From: Rhodanobacteraceae bacterium
Lineage (GTDB): Bacteria > Pseudomonadota > Gammaproteobacteria > Xanthomonadales > Rhodanobacteraceae
DNA length: 35,821 nt
NCBI GenBank assembly: GCA_025928585.1
Contig: JAICJG010000017.1
Span: forward strand, 1-35,821
Direction: 5' to 3'
The translations under genes and the position numbers were made by a program. Positions 24,704-32,968 of this stretch are shown piece after piece. The first letter of the stretch is position 1, and each line of letters opens with the position of its first letter. The notes under the pieces are model-generated. The model saw only the letters and a program-made list of their open reading frames with translations. It did no database searches and was not told the origin of the DNA.

Positions 24704-25588
24704 ATGTCACCTTCCGGGCTTTCCCGCTTCGCCGCCGGCATCGCGTTCGGCATCGCCGCTGCCTGCACCGCATTGCCGGCCTTCGCCGACGCACCGGCCA
24801 CGGTCAGTTTCCAGGCGAACAATCCGTGGACGCAGGAAATCGGGAGCGTCGACCGCTTCAACGATTCGCACGATTACCAGATCCAGGTCGCGGCCGGCAA
24901 GACCCTGCAGATCAACCTCGTCACCCGTGATCCCAATGTGTTCTTCAAGGTCAGGAACGAGACCGAAGACAAGCAGCTCGTCGATACCTTCCAGACCGGC
25001 GCGACCACCTGGTCGACCCCGGTCACGACGGCGTCGACGTACGTGGTCCACGTGTATGTCGACCCCAACGCGATGACACGCGGCGAAGTCGCGAAATACG
25101 CCTTGCAGATCGGCCAATACGGTGCGGCGGACATGCAGGCCGCCACGACCGAGGTGAACTTCGAGGCCAACCAGCCGTGGGCACAGGAGGTCAGCCGGCT
25201 CGATTCGCAGGCGCCCTCCCACGATTACACCGTCGCGATCCCGGCCGGCGAAACACTGCAGGTCAACCTCATCTCGCAAAACCCGAAAGTGCATTTCAAG
25301 GTGGCAGCGAGTGGCGGAAGCCAGGCGCTGGTCGATACGGCCCAGGCCGGAACCACCACCTGGTCCACCGCGGTTGCCGCGGCGACCACGTACAGGATCG
25401 AGGTTTACGTCGATCCTTCCGCGTTGCCACCGGGGCGCGAGGCGAACTACGCGCTGCAGGTCGGCCACTACCCCTCCGCGAATGCATCGCCCGCGACCGC
25501 AGCGTCGGCAGGCAGCGCGCCCGATGCACCGGCGGCCGCGGCTTCCACGGCCGGTGCTGTTCCCGCGGCTGCGGGCAGCGGCGACTGA
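24704..25588 (+). CDS. Secreted protein with two tandem beta-sandwich-like repeats
   Basis: The 294-residue protein has a signal peptide (residues 1-28, ending LPAFA). Two copies of a domain of about 110 residues follow (about 33-140 and 147-257), and then an Ala/Pro-rich tail. Both copies share NxPWxQE, SHDY, AAGxTLQ(I/V)NL, FKV, LVDT, TTWST, VYVDP and YALQ(I/V)G. The layout resembles bacterial pre-peptidase C-terminal (PPC) type domains, but no peptidase domain is attached. GAGGAT precedes the ATG. It is followed 113 bases later by a S10 peptidase on the same strand, so a functional link is possible. Confidence 0.82.
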   Translation: MSPSGLSRFAAGIAFGIAAACTALPAFADAPATVSFQANNPWTQEIGSVDRFNDSHDYQIQVAAGKTLQINLVTRDPNVFFKVRNETEDKQLVDTFQTGATTWSTPVTTASTYVVHVYVDPNAMTRGEVAKYALQIGQYGAADMQAATTEVNFEANQPWAQEVSRLDSQAPSHDYTVAIPAGETLQVNLISQNPKVHFKVAASGGSQALVDTAQAGTTTWSTAVAAATTYRIEVYVDPSALPPGREANYALQVGHYPSANASPATAASAGSAPDAPAAAASTAGAVPAAAGSGD

Positions 25589-25673
25589 GCAGCACGCTGG
25601 TACACGCACTGCTTCGCGGCGGCATGCAACCATGCCTTTCAGCACGGTCGCCTGCGGGTCCGCGGCGATAAGC

Positions 25674-25693
25674 TCCCCGGCTTTTGCCGGGGA
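25674..25693 (+). promoter_or_regulatory. Hairpin covering the ribosome site of the S10 peptidase
   Basis: TCCCCGGC-TTTT-GCCGGGGA is a perfect eight-base-pair stem. The only plausible Shine-Dalgarno (GGGGA) lies in its 3' arm, eight bases before the ATG at 25702. With no T-run after it, a translation-control role is more likely than termination. Confidence 0.55.
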
Positions 25694-25701
25694 ACCTGTC
25701 G

Positions 25702-27195
25702 ATGTATCGAAACCTGCTCGCCGCGGTTTTTGCCGCGGCCACCGTCGCTGCACTTGCTGCGCCGCCGCTCGCCCGCGCCGATAGCGCCAAGGATGCCCCC
25801 AGCGCGTCCGCGTTCCAGTTGCCGCCGCTGCCCCCGGCCGCGCACAAGGCGCAGAGCGTCGTGGTCGACGGCCACACGCTGAAGTACACGGTCACGGTCG
25901 GCTGGTTGCCGGTTCGCGATGACAAGGGCAAGACGATCGCGCAGGTGGTCTACACCGCCTACCGCATGCCCGGCAAGAACCGTCCGGTCACGTTCGCATT
26001 CAACGGCGGCCCGGGCGCGGCCTCGGTATTCCTCAACTTCGGCGCGATCGGTCCGAAGATCGTCGACTTCGGCGTCAACGGCGATTCGCCGTCGGACCCC
26101 GCCAGACTGCATGACAATCCGAGCACCTGGCTGCCGTTCACCGACCTCGTGTTCATCGATCCCGTCGGTACCGGCTACAGCCGCGCGCTGGTCGACGACA
26201 AGCAGGCCACCAAGGACTTCTATTCCACCGACGCCGACATCGCGTACCTCTCGCGGATCGTCTACGACTGGCTGGTGAAGAACGGACGGATGGAGTCGCC
26301 GAAGTACATCACCGGCGAAAGCTACGGCGGGTTCCGCGGTCCGCGCATCACCTACTACCTGCAGACGCGCCTCGGCGTGGCGATGAACGGCATGGTGCTG
26401 TTGTCGCCCTACCTCGACCCGAGGGCGTGGAGCGACGAATTCGTCTCACCGATGGCATGGATGACCACCCTTCCCTCGATCGCCGCCGCGCACCTCGAGC
26501 GCGAGGGCAAGCTAACCGCCGCGAACATGGCGCCGATCATCGCCTACACCCGCGGCGCGTATGCCGAGGCCCTGATGAAGGGCCGCGGCGATCCCGCAGG
26601 GTATGCGGCGATGGTCAAGAAGGTTACCGAACTGACCGGGCTCGATCCGGCGTTCGTCCGGCACTCCGGCGGGCGGCTGGAAACGCAGGCCTACCTGCGC
26701 GAGGTGTATCGCTCGGAAGGCAAGCTCGGCAGCCGCTACGACTCCAATTTCACGGCGTGGGACCCATTCCCGTACGCACCGCACCAGCGCTCGGGCGACC
26801 CGATCCTGAACGGCATCATCGCCCCGACCACGACCGCGATGGTGCAATTCGTGACGCAAACCGTCGGCTGGAAATACGACGGACGCTACAACACGCTGAG
26901 CTACGACGTGAACCGGTTGTGGCACGACGACGAGGATGCCGAGGAGGGATCGGTCAAGCAATTGCGCGAGGCGGTGGCCAACGATCCGAACCTGCGGGTG
27001 CTGATCGCGCACGGCTGGGACGACCTGTCCTGCCCCTTCATGGTGTCGGTGCTGGCCGTCGACCAGATGCCGGCGATGGGCGATCCGAACCGTGTCCAGG
27101 TGAAGGAGTACCCGGGCGGGCACATGTTCTACGCGCGGGCCGCGAGCGACGCGATGTTCGTGAAGGACGTGCGCACGCTGTTCGACAAGCGCTGA
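25702..27195 (+). CDS. Secreted S10-family serine carboxypeptidase
   Basis: The 497-residue protein has a signal peptide (about 1-26). It carries the S10 catalytic triad: Ser207 in TGESYGG, an Asp at 440-441 in HGWDDLSC, and His474 in GGHMFY. FNGGPGAAS near residue 100 is the oxyanion-site motif. It removes C-terminal residues from peptides, in the periplasm or outside the cell. It is the third peptidase-like secreted enzyme in this window. The ATG at 25702 is chosen because the signal peptide begins there (MYRNLLAAVF). A TTG at 25684 is rejected. Confidence 0.94.
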   Translation: MYRNLLAAVFAAATVAALAAPPLARADSAKDAPSASAFQLPPLPPAAHKAQSVVVDGHTLKYTVTVGWLPVRDDKGKTIAQVVYTAYRMPGKNRPVTFAFNGGPGAASVFLNFGAIGPKIVDFGVNGDSPSDPARLHDNPSTWLPFTDLVFIDPVGTGYSRALVDDKQATKDFYSTDADIAYLSRIVYDWLVKNGRMESPKYITGESYGGFRGPRITYYLQTRLGVAMNGMVLLSPYLDPRAWSDEFVSPMAWMTTLPSIAAAHLEREGKLTAANMAPIIAYTRGAYAEALMKGRGDPAGYAAMVKKVTELTGLDPAFVRHSGGRLETQAYLREVYRSEGKLGSRYDSNFTAWDPFPYAPHQRSGDPILNGIIAPTTTAMVQFVTQTVGWKYDGRYNTLSYDVNRLWHDDEDAEEGSVKQLREAVANDPNLRVLIAHGWDDLSCPFMVSVLAVDQMPAMGDPNRVQVKEYPGGHMFYARAASDAMFVKDVRTLFDKR

Positions 27196-27233
27196 CTTCG
27201 CGCAATGGGGGCAGGCATCAAGTACCGCCCCGC

Positions 27234-27263
27234 GCGGAGCCGCAGAAGCGTCTGCGGCTCCGC
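27234..27263. terminator. Strong hairpin after the S10 peptidase
   Basis: GCGGAGCCGCAG-AAGCGT-CTGCGGCTCCGC is a perfect twelve-base-pair stem between convergent genes. It has no T-run, so it may be a rho-assisted terminator or mRNA-stabilising hairpin for either strand. Confidence 0.5.
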
Positions 27264-27311
27264 ACCCGGTCGCCTTTGCCGCAGCCCGCAGGCGGGTCCC
27301 GTTGATTGGAG

Positions 27312-27782
27312 CTACGGCGAAGGCGGCTGCGGTCCCCGGTCAGGATGGCCCAACAGCCAGTCCAGCGCCGGCTCCTCGCTTTCGAACACGTTGCTGACGA
27401 AGCCCAGGTTCCTGCCGACGATGATGGCGAAGCGGTCGGGGTCGATGAACTCCGGCCGCACCAACATCGCCGCACGCACGCTGCCCCGACCCTCCCGGGC
27501 CCACTCGCCCATCATCCAGTGACGCGTGGCGATCCCCGGCGGTTCGACACCGGTGATGCCACGTATATCCACCAGCAACTTGTCCAGACCGGCCGCCTTG
27601 GTGCGTGCGATGGCGTCCGCGATTTGCCGGACGCCGTCCACCAATTCCTGCTGCCCGGTCAGTCGAAATCGGGCAATGCCTCCGACCACTTCGAACCAGG
27701 CCTCACCCATTCGACACCTGTCGACGCACGTTCGATCCGCGTCCCCGATACTAGCGCCCGGCGTGGCGCGCGAATCGCTCAT
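27312..27782 (-). CDS. STAS/SpoIIAA-like domain protein
   Basis: The 156-residue protein has a predicted STAS-like fold: strands around WFEVVGGIARFRLTG, helix VRQIADAIARTKAAG, strand KLLVDIRG, and a late strand FAIIVGRN followed by helix FESEEPALDWLLG. Such domains act as small cytoplasmic regulators or lipid-binding modules. Its ATG overlaps the stop of the SGNH gene by four bases (ATGA), which decides the start at 27782 and means translational coupling. A second start at 27710 has a closer AGGTG. The placement with an SGNH/MBOAT pair is unusual. Confidence 0.75.
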   Translation of the reverse strand: MSDSRATPGASIGDADRTCVDRCRMGEAWFEVVGGIARFRLTGQQELVDGVRQIADAIARTKAAGLDKLLVDIRGITGVEPPGIATRHWMMGEWAREGRGSVRAAMLVRPEFIDPDRFAIIVGRNLGFVSNVFESEEPALDWLLGHPDRGPQPPSP

Positions 27783-28990
27783 CGGCGCCGAACCCTTGCG
27801 ACGCTTTTCGGCGTCTTTCGCTCGATGTCGCGCTCGACGATCGCGTACAGCGCCTGCGTGAAGCGAACCGCATCGCCTGCGGCGAGATGCGACCATTCGG
27901 GCAGCCAAAAACCCTGCAACTCCGGATGGTCCTGGAAGTGCACCCCGGGCGCGCCGGTTTTCGCCAGCAGCACGTCCCACGTCTTCGCGCGCGGAAACAC
28001 CTTGTCCTCGAAGGCGAGGTATTTCTGCGCGCTCGGCGTGCGAACGAAGATCACCTCCACGTTGCGCTTGCGCAGCTTGCCCACCGCTTTCGCGGCGCGG
28101 GCTATCTGTTCGTCGGCGCCCTTCTGCAACGCCGCCGGCGAATCGCCCGGCCGCAGCGCGAAGTGCTGGGCCCAGATGCCTTGCGCCAGCGCCGCGTACG
28201 CCGGATCCTCTTCCAGCTTGTCCCAGATGTGGCTTGCCCGATCCTCATCCACCACCACCATCAGCTTGCGCACGTCCTTGCGCGGATGCATGCCCGCGCG
28301 CACCGGCCACCAGTTTTGGCGCTCGAGCACGGTGGGCAACGCGAAATCGGGATCGTCGAAGGCGAGGAACGGCTCTACGAAATGCATCGACAACCACTGA
28401 CCGATGCGCTGCGACGGCGACTGCTTGTCGAAATATCGGAGGACATCGGCGCGATAGGCGAAGCCGCTGAAGAAAATATCCGGCGCCACGCCCACCAGCA
28501 GACGGCCATTCCTGAAGTTCGGATCGTCGGCGAGGTCCTCCAGCGCGAACATCGGCGAGGTGCCTTCCAGCGCGAGCTGGATCGGACGCGTTCCGGAAAG
28601 TTTCTGCCAGACCGGCAATTGCAGGTCGAACAGCATGCGTGAGGAACCGATCAGCACGGTCGCGCCATCGCCCTCACCGTGGTCGATGCGGCGGCGCTGC
28701 GTTGCCCAGAGTGCATCGCTGTTGGCGAGGCTCGGCTCAACGCCGAAGCTGCGCCAGTGCCATTCCCACGCCCCGAGCATCAGCGCCGTCATCACCAGGG
28801 CGGCGAGCAGGATCGCGCCCCAAGGCCGATCCGGGATGTCGCGCTCGGGAACCGGTTGTGCCACGCCGGGGCGGTCGGCCGCGGTCAGGCGCAGACCGGG
28901 GCGCACCGCGATTCGCGCTTCGGCGCTTGCCGACCGCTCGACCACCAGTGTCGAATCGGCTGATCCAGGGAATGCGTTTTCCTGACTCAC
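27779..28990 (-). CDS. Membrane-anchored SGNH-hydrolase-like protein (AlgJ/AlgX-like)
   Basis: The 403-residue protein has a cytoplasmic N-terminus of about 56 residues, one membrane helix (57-75), and a periplasmic SGNH-like domain. VLIGSSRM (Ser116 or Ser117) is the block I nucleophile region. The C-terminal LPEWSHLAAGDAVRF matches block V, except that the usual DxxH is ExxH here. Proteins like this accept acetyl groups from a MBOAT partner and place them on a polysaccharide. Its upstream neighbour on the same strand, 117 bases away, is the MBOAT. Start is GTG at 28990. No polymer synthesis genes are nearby. Confidence 0.82.
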   Translation of the reverse strand: MSQENAFPGSADSTLVVERSASAEARIAVRPGLRLTAADRPGVAQPVPERDIPDRPWGAILLAALVMTALMLGAWEWHWRSFGVEPSLANSDALWATQRRRIDHGEGDGATVLIGSSRMLFDLQLPVWQKLSGTRPIQLALEGTSPMFALEDLADDPNFRNGRLLVGVAPDIFFSGFAYRADVLRYFDKQSPSQRIGQWLSMHFVEPFLAFDDPDFALPTVLERQNWWPVRAGMHPRKDVRKLMVVVDEDRASHIWDKLEEDPAYAALAQGIWAQHFALRPGDSPAALQKGADEQIARAAKAVGKLRKRNVEVIFVRTPSAQKYLAFEDKVFPRAKTWDVLLAKTGAPGVHFQDHPELQGFWLPEWSHLAAGDAVRFTQALYAIVERDIERKTPKSVARVRRR

Positions 28991-29012
28991 GACGATCGTT
29001 TCCGAACTTCAG

Positions 29013-29029
29013 CCCCTTGAGCCAAGGGG
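29013..29029. other. Hairpin in the MBOAT-SGNH spacer
   Basis: CCCCTTG-AGC-CAAGGGG is a perfect seven-base-pair stem about 22 bases upstream of the SGNH start. It may tune expression between the two coupled genes. Confidence 0.4.
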
Positions 29030-29107
29030 ACGAAGCCGTTGCGAAGCGGCGGTTTGCAGCTTGCGGAGGCAAGACGCCATTGAATGCGCGGCACGCCATC
29101 GACGGTT

Positions 29108-30523
29108 TCAGAACTGGAAATAGATAAATGCATTGCCATTGCCTTGCGTCGCGATGATCGCGAACGCCATCACCGCCCAGGTGCACGACAGCACCGCTGC
29201 CGGCGCACGCGCCAGCAGCGATTCGAGTGTGCGATCGCGCATCAACCAGTGGGTGACGACCAGGCCTGCGATGATCGCGGTCACCACCACCAGCGACTCG
29301 GTGCCGAGCAACGGCACAGCCTTGTCGTTGGCACCGACCATGCCGCCAAGCACCGTCCATGCGCGGGAAAAGGTCTTGGCGCGGAAGAACACCCAGGTCA
29401 CGTTGACCAGGGCATAGGTGATCAGGCCGAATGCCAGCAAGGCCCAGACATTCGGTCGGAATCCGGCGAAATGCCTGCGCAGCCAGCGTTCGACGGAAAG
29501 ATAGATACCGTGCAGGCCGCCCCACGCGACGAAGGTCCAGCTCGCGCCGTGCCACAAGCCGCCGAGCAGCATGGTGCCCATCAGCGCGGCATAGGTGCGC
29601 CGCGGGCCGTGGCGATTCCCGCCCAGCGGGATGTAGAGGTAATCGCGCAACCACGACGACAGCGTGATGTGCCAGCGCCGCCAGAAATCGGAAAAGCCGA
29701 TGGCGCCGTAGGGAAAACGGAAATTGTCCGGCATCGCGAATCCGAGGCACATCGCGACGCCGATCGCGATCGTCGAATACCCGGCGAAGTCGCAGAAGAT
29801 CTGGCCGCTGAAGGCCAGCGTGCCCATCCACGCATCCAGGGCCCCGGGAATCTTGTCCGTGTCGTACACCGTTTCCGCCGCCTTCGCGAGAAATCCGTCG
29901 GCCAGCACCACCTTGTTGAACATCCCGATGGTCATCAGCGCCAGCCCGAAAAACAGTTGCCGCCGGGTCGCCCGGCGCGGCTGCTCGAACTGCGGCACCA
30001 GCTCGGTCGGACGCATGATCGGACCGGCGACAAGGTGCGGAAAGAACGTCACGAACAGTGCGTAGTCGAGGAAATTGCGCGCCGGCAGCGCACGGCGCAG
30101 ATACACGTCCAGCGTGTAGGACATCGTCGCGAAGGTGTAGAACGAAATGCCCACGGGCAGCACGATGTCCGGCGCGGGCGCGTGATAGGCCACGCCGACC
30201 GACGCCAGCAGCGCGGTGAAGTTCGCCAGCAGGAAGCCGCCGTACTTGAAGTAGCCCAGCATCCCGAGGTTGGCGACCACCGACAGCAGCATCCATGCGC
30301 GGCGCGCCACCGGACGTTGCGCCCTCACCAGGCCCTGCGCGGCATACCAGTCCACCACCGTCGAGATCCACAGCAGGATCACGAACGGCGGATTCCATGC
30401 GGAATAAAACAGGTAACTCGCGATCAGCAGGTTGACCTTGCGGATCTTCCACGCGAGCGGCAGCGAGTGGATCGCCAGCACGATCGCGAAGAACGCAATG
30501 AACGTGAGCGAGTTGAAGACCAC
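29108..30523 (-). CDS. MBOAT-family O-acyltransferase (AlgI-like)
   Basis: The 471-residue polytopic protein begins with the AlgI-like VFNSLTFIAFF. It has the MBOAT hallmarks FPHLVAGPIMRP, FWRRWHITLSSWLRDYLYIPLGG and the catalytic His in GGLWHGASWTF. It moves acetyl groups across the inner membrane for addition to an exported polymer. The GTG at 30523 is preferred because GGAGG lies five bases before it. The 34-base longer form is not supported. Together with the SGNH gene it looks like an AlgI/AlgJ-type pair. The acceptor polymer cannot be told here. Confidence 0.93.
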   Translation of the reverse strand: MVFNSLTFIAFFAIVLAIHSLPLAWKIRKVNLLIASYLFYSAWNPPFVILLWISTVVDWYAAQGLVRAQRPVARRAWMLLSVVANLGMLGYFKYGGFLLANFTALLASVGVAYHAPAPDIVLPVGISFYTFATMSYTLDVYLRRALPARNFLDYALFVTFFPHLVAGPIMRPTELVPQFEQPRRATRRQLFFGLALMTIGMFNKVVLADGFLAKAAETVYDTDKIPGALDAWMGTLAFSGQIFCDFAGYSTIAIGVAMCLGFAMPDNFRFPYGAIGFSDFWRRWHITLSSWLRDYLYIPLGGNRHGPRRTYAALMGTMLLGGLWHGASWTFVAWGGLHGIYLSVERWLRRHFAGFRPNVWALLAFGLITYALVNVTWVFFRAKTFSRAWTVLGGMVGANDKAVPLLGTESLVVVTAIIAGLVVTHWLMRDRTLESLLARAPAAVLSCTWAVMAFAIIATQGNGNAFIYFQF

Positions 30524-30622
30524 GCCGGCCTCCCGCCCGGCCGCAGCGCGGACCACGGGTGGCGGGAGTATGTCACAACCGAAGGGCGGCGCCAGTGCCG
30601 GAGCCGCACCCGCCTGGAAGGT

Positions 30623-30658
30623 AAAAATTCCCGGGCGCAGTGGCGTCGCGCGCCCGGG
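30623..30658 (-). terminator. Intrinsic terminator of the exported methyltransferase gene
   Basis: CCCGGGCGC and GCGCCCGGG form a nine-base-pair stem with an eleven-base loop, followed on the minus strand by AATTTTT. It lies 14 bases past the stop at 30673. Confidence 0.88.
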
Positions 30659-30672
30659 AGGTTCTTACGCCA

Positions 30673-31497
30673 TTACTTCGCCGGCTTCTTGAACCGATAA
30701 ATGAATTGGCTGGTGTGGCCGCGGATCGACGGATCGAACACCTTGGCGTTCAGCGGATCCTTGGGGTTGACCAGCGCATCGCTGGACCCGTCGAACACGA
30801 AGCCCGCGGATTCGACTTCCTGCTTGACGACTTCGGGATCGATCCGGTGCAGCGTGTTGGTGTCGCTGGTGCCCGAGCCAGCGGGTGCCGCGTGGTCGAT
30901 CACGACGAACACGCCGCCTGGCTTCAACGCCTCGTACACCTGCTTGTCGAACTTCTGCATGTCCACCGGACCCATGAACGGGTCGTGGTAGTCGTGGTAA
31001 TTCTGCGCAGTGAACACGAGGTCGACCTTCTGCGGCACGCTCAGTTTTGCCGCCGGTTCCTTCAGCAGGCTCACATTGGTGTACGTGCTCTTCACCAGGC
31101 CCTGCCAATCCGCGAAACTCTTGTCGGTGAACTTCGCCATCTCGTCCGGCCACACGGTGTACACGTGGCCACCGGGTCCGACGATCCGGCTGAAGACACG
31201 CGTCCAGTAACCCGACGCGGGCACCAGCTCGAGCACCTTGTCGCCGGGTTTGACGCCCGCAAAAGCCATGACGTCCGCGATCTTGCGGCGCTGATCATCC
31301 TTCCTGTCGGCGGCGCGCGCGGGATCGTTGATCGCCCGGCTGACGTACGCGGGAATTCCGGTGGCCGCAGCGGCCGGCGCGGCGACGCGTGCGGCCGTTT
31401 GCGTCGCCGATTTCGCGGAGGATTGCGCGCTGGATTGCGCGAGCGCCGCGAGCGGCAACGCCAGGGCGGCGAGCAGGAAGATACCGGACATTCGCAT
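30673..31497 (-). CDS. Exported SAM-dependent methyltransferase-like protein
   Basis: The 274-residue protein has a clear signal peptide (MRMSGIFLLAALALPLAALA). A class I methyltransferase-like domain follows: motif I VLELVPASGYWTRVF, DLVFTAQNYHDYHD, and LKPGGVFVVIDHAAP. It resembles the COG4798 'predicted methyltransferase' group. AGGAG lies seven bases before the ATG, which supports the signal-bearing start. Export is odd for a SAM-dependent enzyme, since SAM is not known to be available in the periplasm. It may bind another ligand. It is monocistronic. Confidence 0.85.
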   Translation of the reverse strand: MRMSGIFLLAALALPLAALAQSSAQSSAKSATQTAARVAAPAAAATGIPAYVSRAINDPARAADRKDDQRRKIADVMAFAGVKPGDKVLELVPASGYWTRVFSRIVGPGGHVYTVWPDEMAKFTDKSFADWQGLVKSTYTNVSLLKEPAAKLSVPQKVDLVFTAQNYHDYHDPFMGPVDMQKFDKQVYEALKPGGVFVVIDHAAPAGSGTSDTNTLHRIDPEVVKQEVESAGFVFDGSSDALVNPKDPLNAKVFDPSIRGHTSQFIYRFKKPAK

Positions 31498-31620
31498 GAC
31501 GTTCTCCTCGGGATGGGTGGGCAACCATTGTGCTCCCAAACCGGGCGACCGGTGGCAGGGGGCCGGCCGACCGCTGCCCGTGTGCCGCACCCGGCCACTG
31601 CACACCGCGCCCCGGGAAGC

Positions 31621-32676
31621 TCAGCTCGCCACCACGAATCGGTTGCGGCCGGACAGCTTGGCGCGGTACAGCGCCGCGTCGGCCTCCCTGACCCATTCCG
31701 CGGCGTTGCGGAAATCGCTTCGCCCCTGCGCCACGCCGATGCTCAAGGTGCAATGCAGGCCGGTGACGCCCTTGACCAATGCACAGGCGACCCGCGACCG
31801 GATCCTTTCGGCCACCTGTTCGGCGGCGTCGGGGCCGGCGTCGCGCAGCACCACGCAGAATTCATCGCCGCCGTAGCGTCCGGCGAGGTCGCCCTCGCGC
31901 AGGCTCTCGCGGATCATCGCCCCCACCATCCGCACGACATCGTCGCCCACGGTGTGGCCATGCTGGTCGTTGACCCGCTTGAAATGATCGATGTCGATCA
32001 GCAGCATCACCGCCTGCGGGCGATGGCGGGCCGTGAGCAGCGCGTTCACCACGTCTTCCCAGTGGCGGCGATTGAACAATCCGCTCAGCCCGTCGATGGT
32101 GCTCATCTCGCGCAGCACGCGGTTCTGTTGCCGCACCCGCTGCGCGAGCCCGTGCATGATCACGCTGAGTGCCATCGGGAACACCACCAGCAACGGGATG
32201 GCCGCGAGCAGCTCCGGCAGGCGCGTTGCGAGGTCGATGGACAGGCCATCGAACGCGGCCGCGATGCCGCAGGCCGCAACCTGCACGACCGTTCCGCGCA
32301 GCAGCAACGCCCCACCACCGATCGCGACCAGCGTCATTGCGAACAGCACGGCCAGCAACACGCTCGGCAGCAGGTTGAACTGCATGAAGGCGATCCACAC
32401 CCCGATCATCGCGGCGTCCGCCACCAGGAAGCGCCGGTCGGTCGCGACCGGGCGCTCGCTGCGGCAAGCCAGCAGCCATGCCACGTGCGGCCACACCAGG
32501 ACATAGAGCGCCAGCAGTACCCAAACCGGTACCGGCGCGCGGTGCCGGAACAGCACCGTGCCGACCATCAGGGATCCCAGCGCGAGGCCCAGCGAGCGCA
32601 ACGCATGCGAGCGGTGCATGGCTCGCCGCAGCTCGCCGGCGATCACATTGTTCCCGCTTGGCAAGGCAACGGACAT
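31621..32676 (-). CDS. Diguanylate cyclase with MASE2 sensor domain
   Basis: The 351-residue protein has an N-terminal membrane MASE2 domain (about residues 18-180, multiple helices, HRSHALRSLG opening) as in AdrA/DgcC. A C-terminal GGDEF domain follows with active site GGDEF at 269-273 and the inhibitory I-site R260-E-G-D263 five residues before it. It makes cyclic di-GMP from GTP and can be product-inhibited. GAGGG precedes the ATG at 32676. The upstream gap to 32968 holds no gene. The signal is unknown. A link to the O-acetylation genes 1.1 kb away is only possible. Confidence 0.93.
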   Translation of the reverse strand: MSVALPSGNNVIAGELRRAMHRSHALRSLGLALGSLMVGTVLFRHRAPVPVWVLLALYVLVWPHVAWLLACRSERPVATDRRFLVADAAMIGVWIAFMQFNLLPSVLLAVLFAMTLVAIGGGALLLRGTVVQVAACGIAAAFDGLSIDLATRLPELLAAIPLLVVFPMALSVIMHGLAQRVRQQNRVLREMSTIDGLSGLFNRRHWEDVVNALLTARHRPQAVMLLIDIDHFKRVNDQHGHTVGDDVVRMVGAMIRESLREGDLAGRYGGDEFCVVLRDAGPDAAEQVAERIRSRVACALVKGVTGLHCTLSIGVAQGRSDFRNAAEWVREADAALYRAKLSGRNRFVVAS

Positions 32677-32881
32677 CGGAATCGGGCCCTCGATGGGACA
32701 GTCGGTTTCCGTCGAGCAAGTTGGATGCCATCGGGGCCGATCGGCGCGCGCAAACGCCGCCCTGCGCACGGAAGTGTGACCGGGCACACCCGCCGAAACC
32801 GTTGTTCACGGATGGGCAGGCGGTATCGCCCCTTCGAACCGGGCCAGCCTGCGCCCGAGACACCGGCGATTCCCGAGGGAG

Positions 32882-32901
32882 AAAAGCCGCGCTTCGGCGG
32901 C
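32882..32901 (-). terminator. Weak intrinsic terminator after the ABC permease
   Basis: On the minus strand, GCCGC-CGAAGC-GCGGC is followed by TTTTC. The stem has only five pairs, so this is uncertain. It lies 67 bases past the permease stop, in the 292-bp gap 32677-32968, in which I see nothing else clear. Confidence 0.45.
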
Positions 32902-32968
32902 CGGTGCCCGTCCCGTGGCCGGGTCCCGCAAGCCATGCGAGGGCGGCGCTGGGGGCGGCCGCTGCTCC

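Noticed and set aside
29084-30700. 538-codon open frame antisense to the MBOAT gene
   Set aside because: It mirrors a membrane protein with clear MBOAT motifs and has shadow-type composition.
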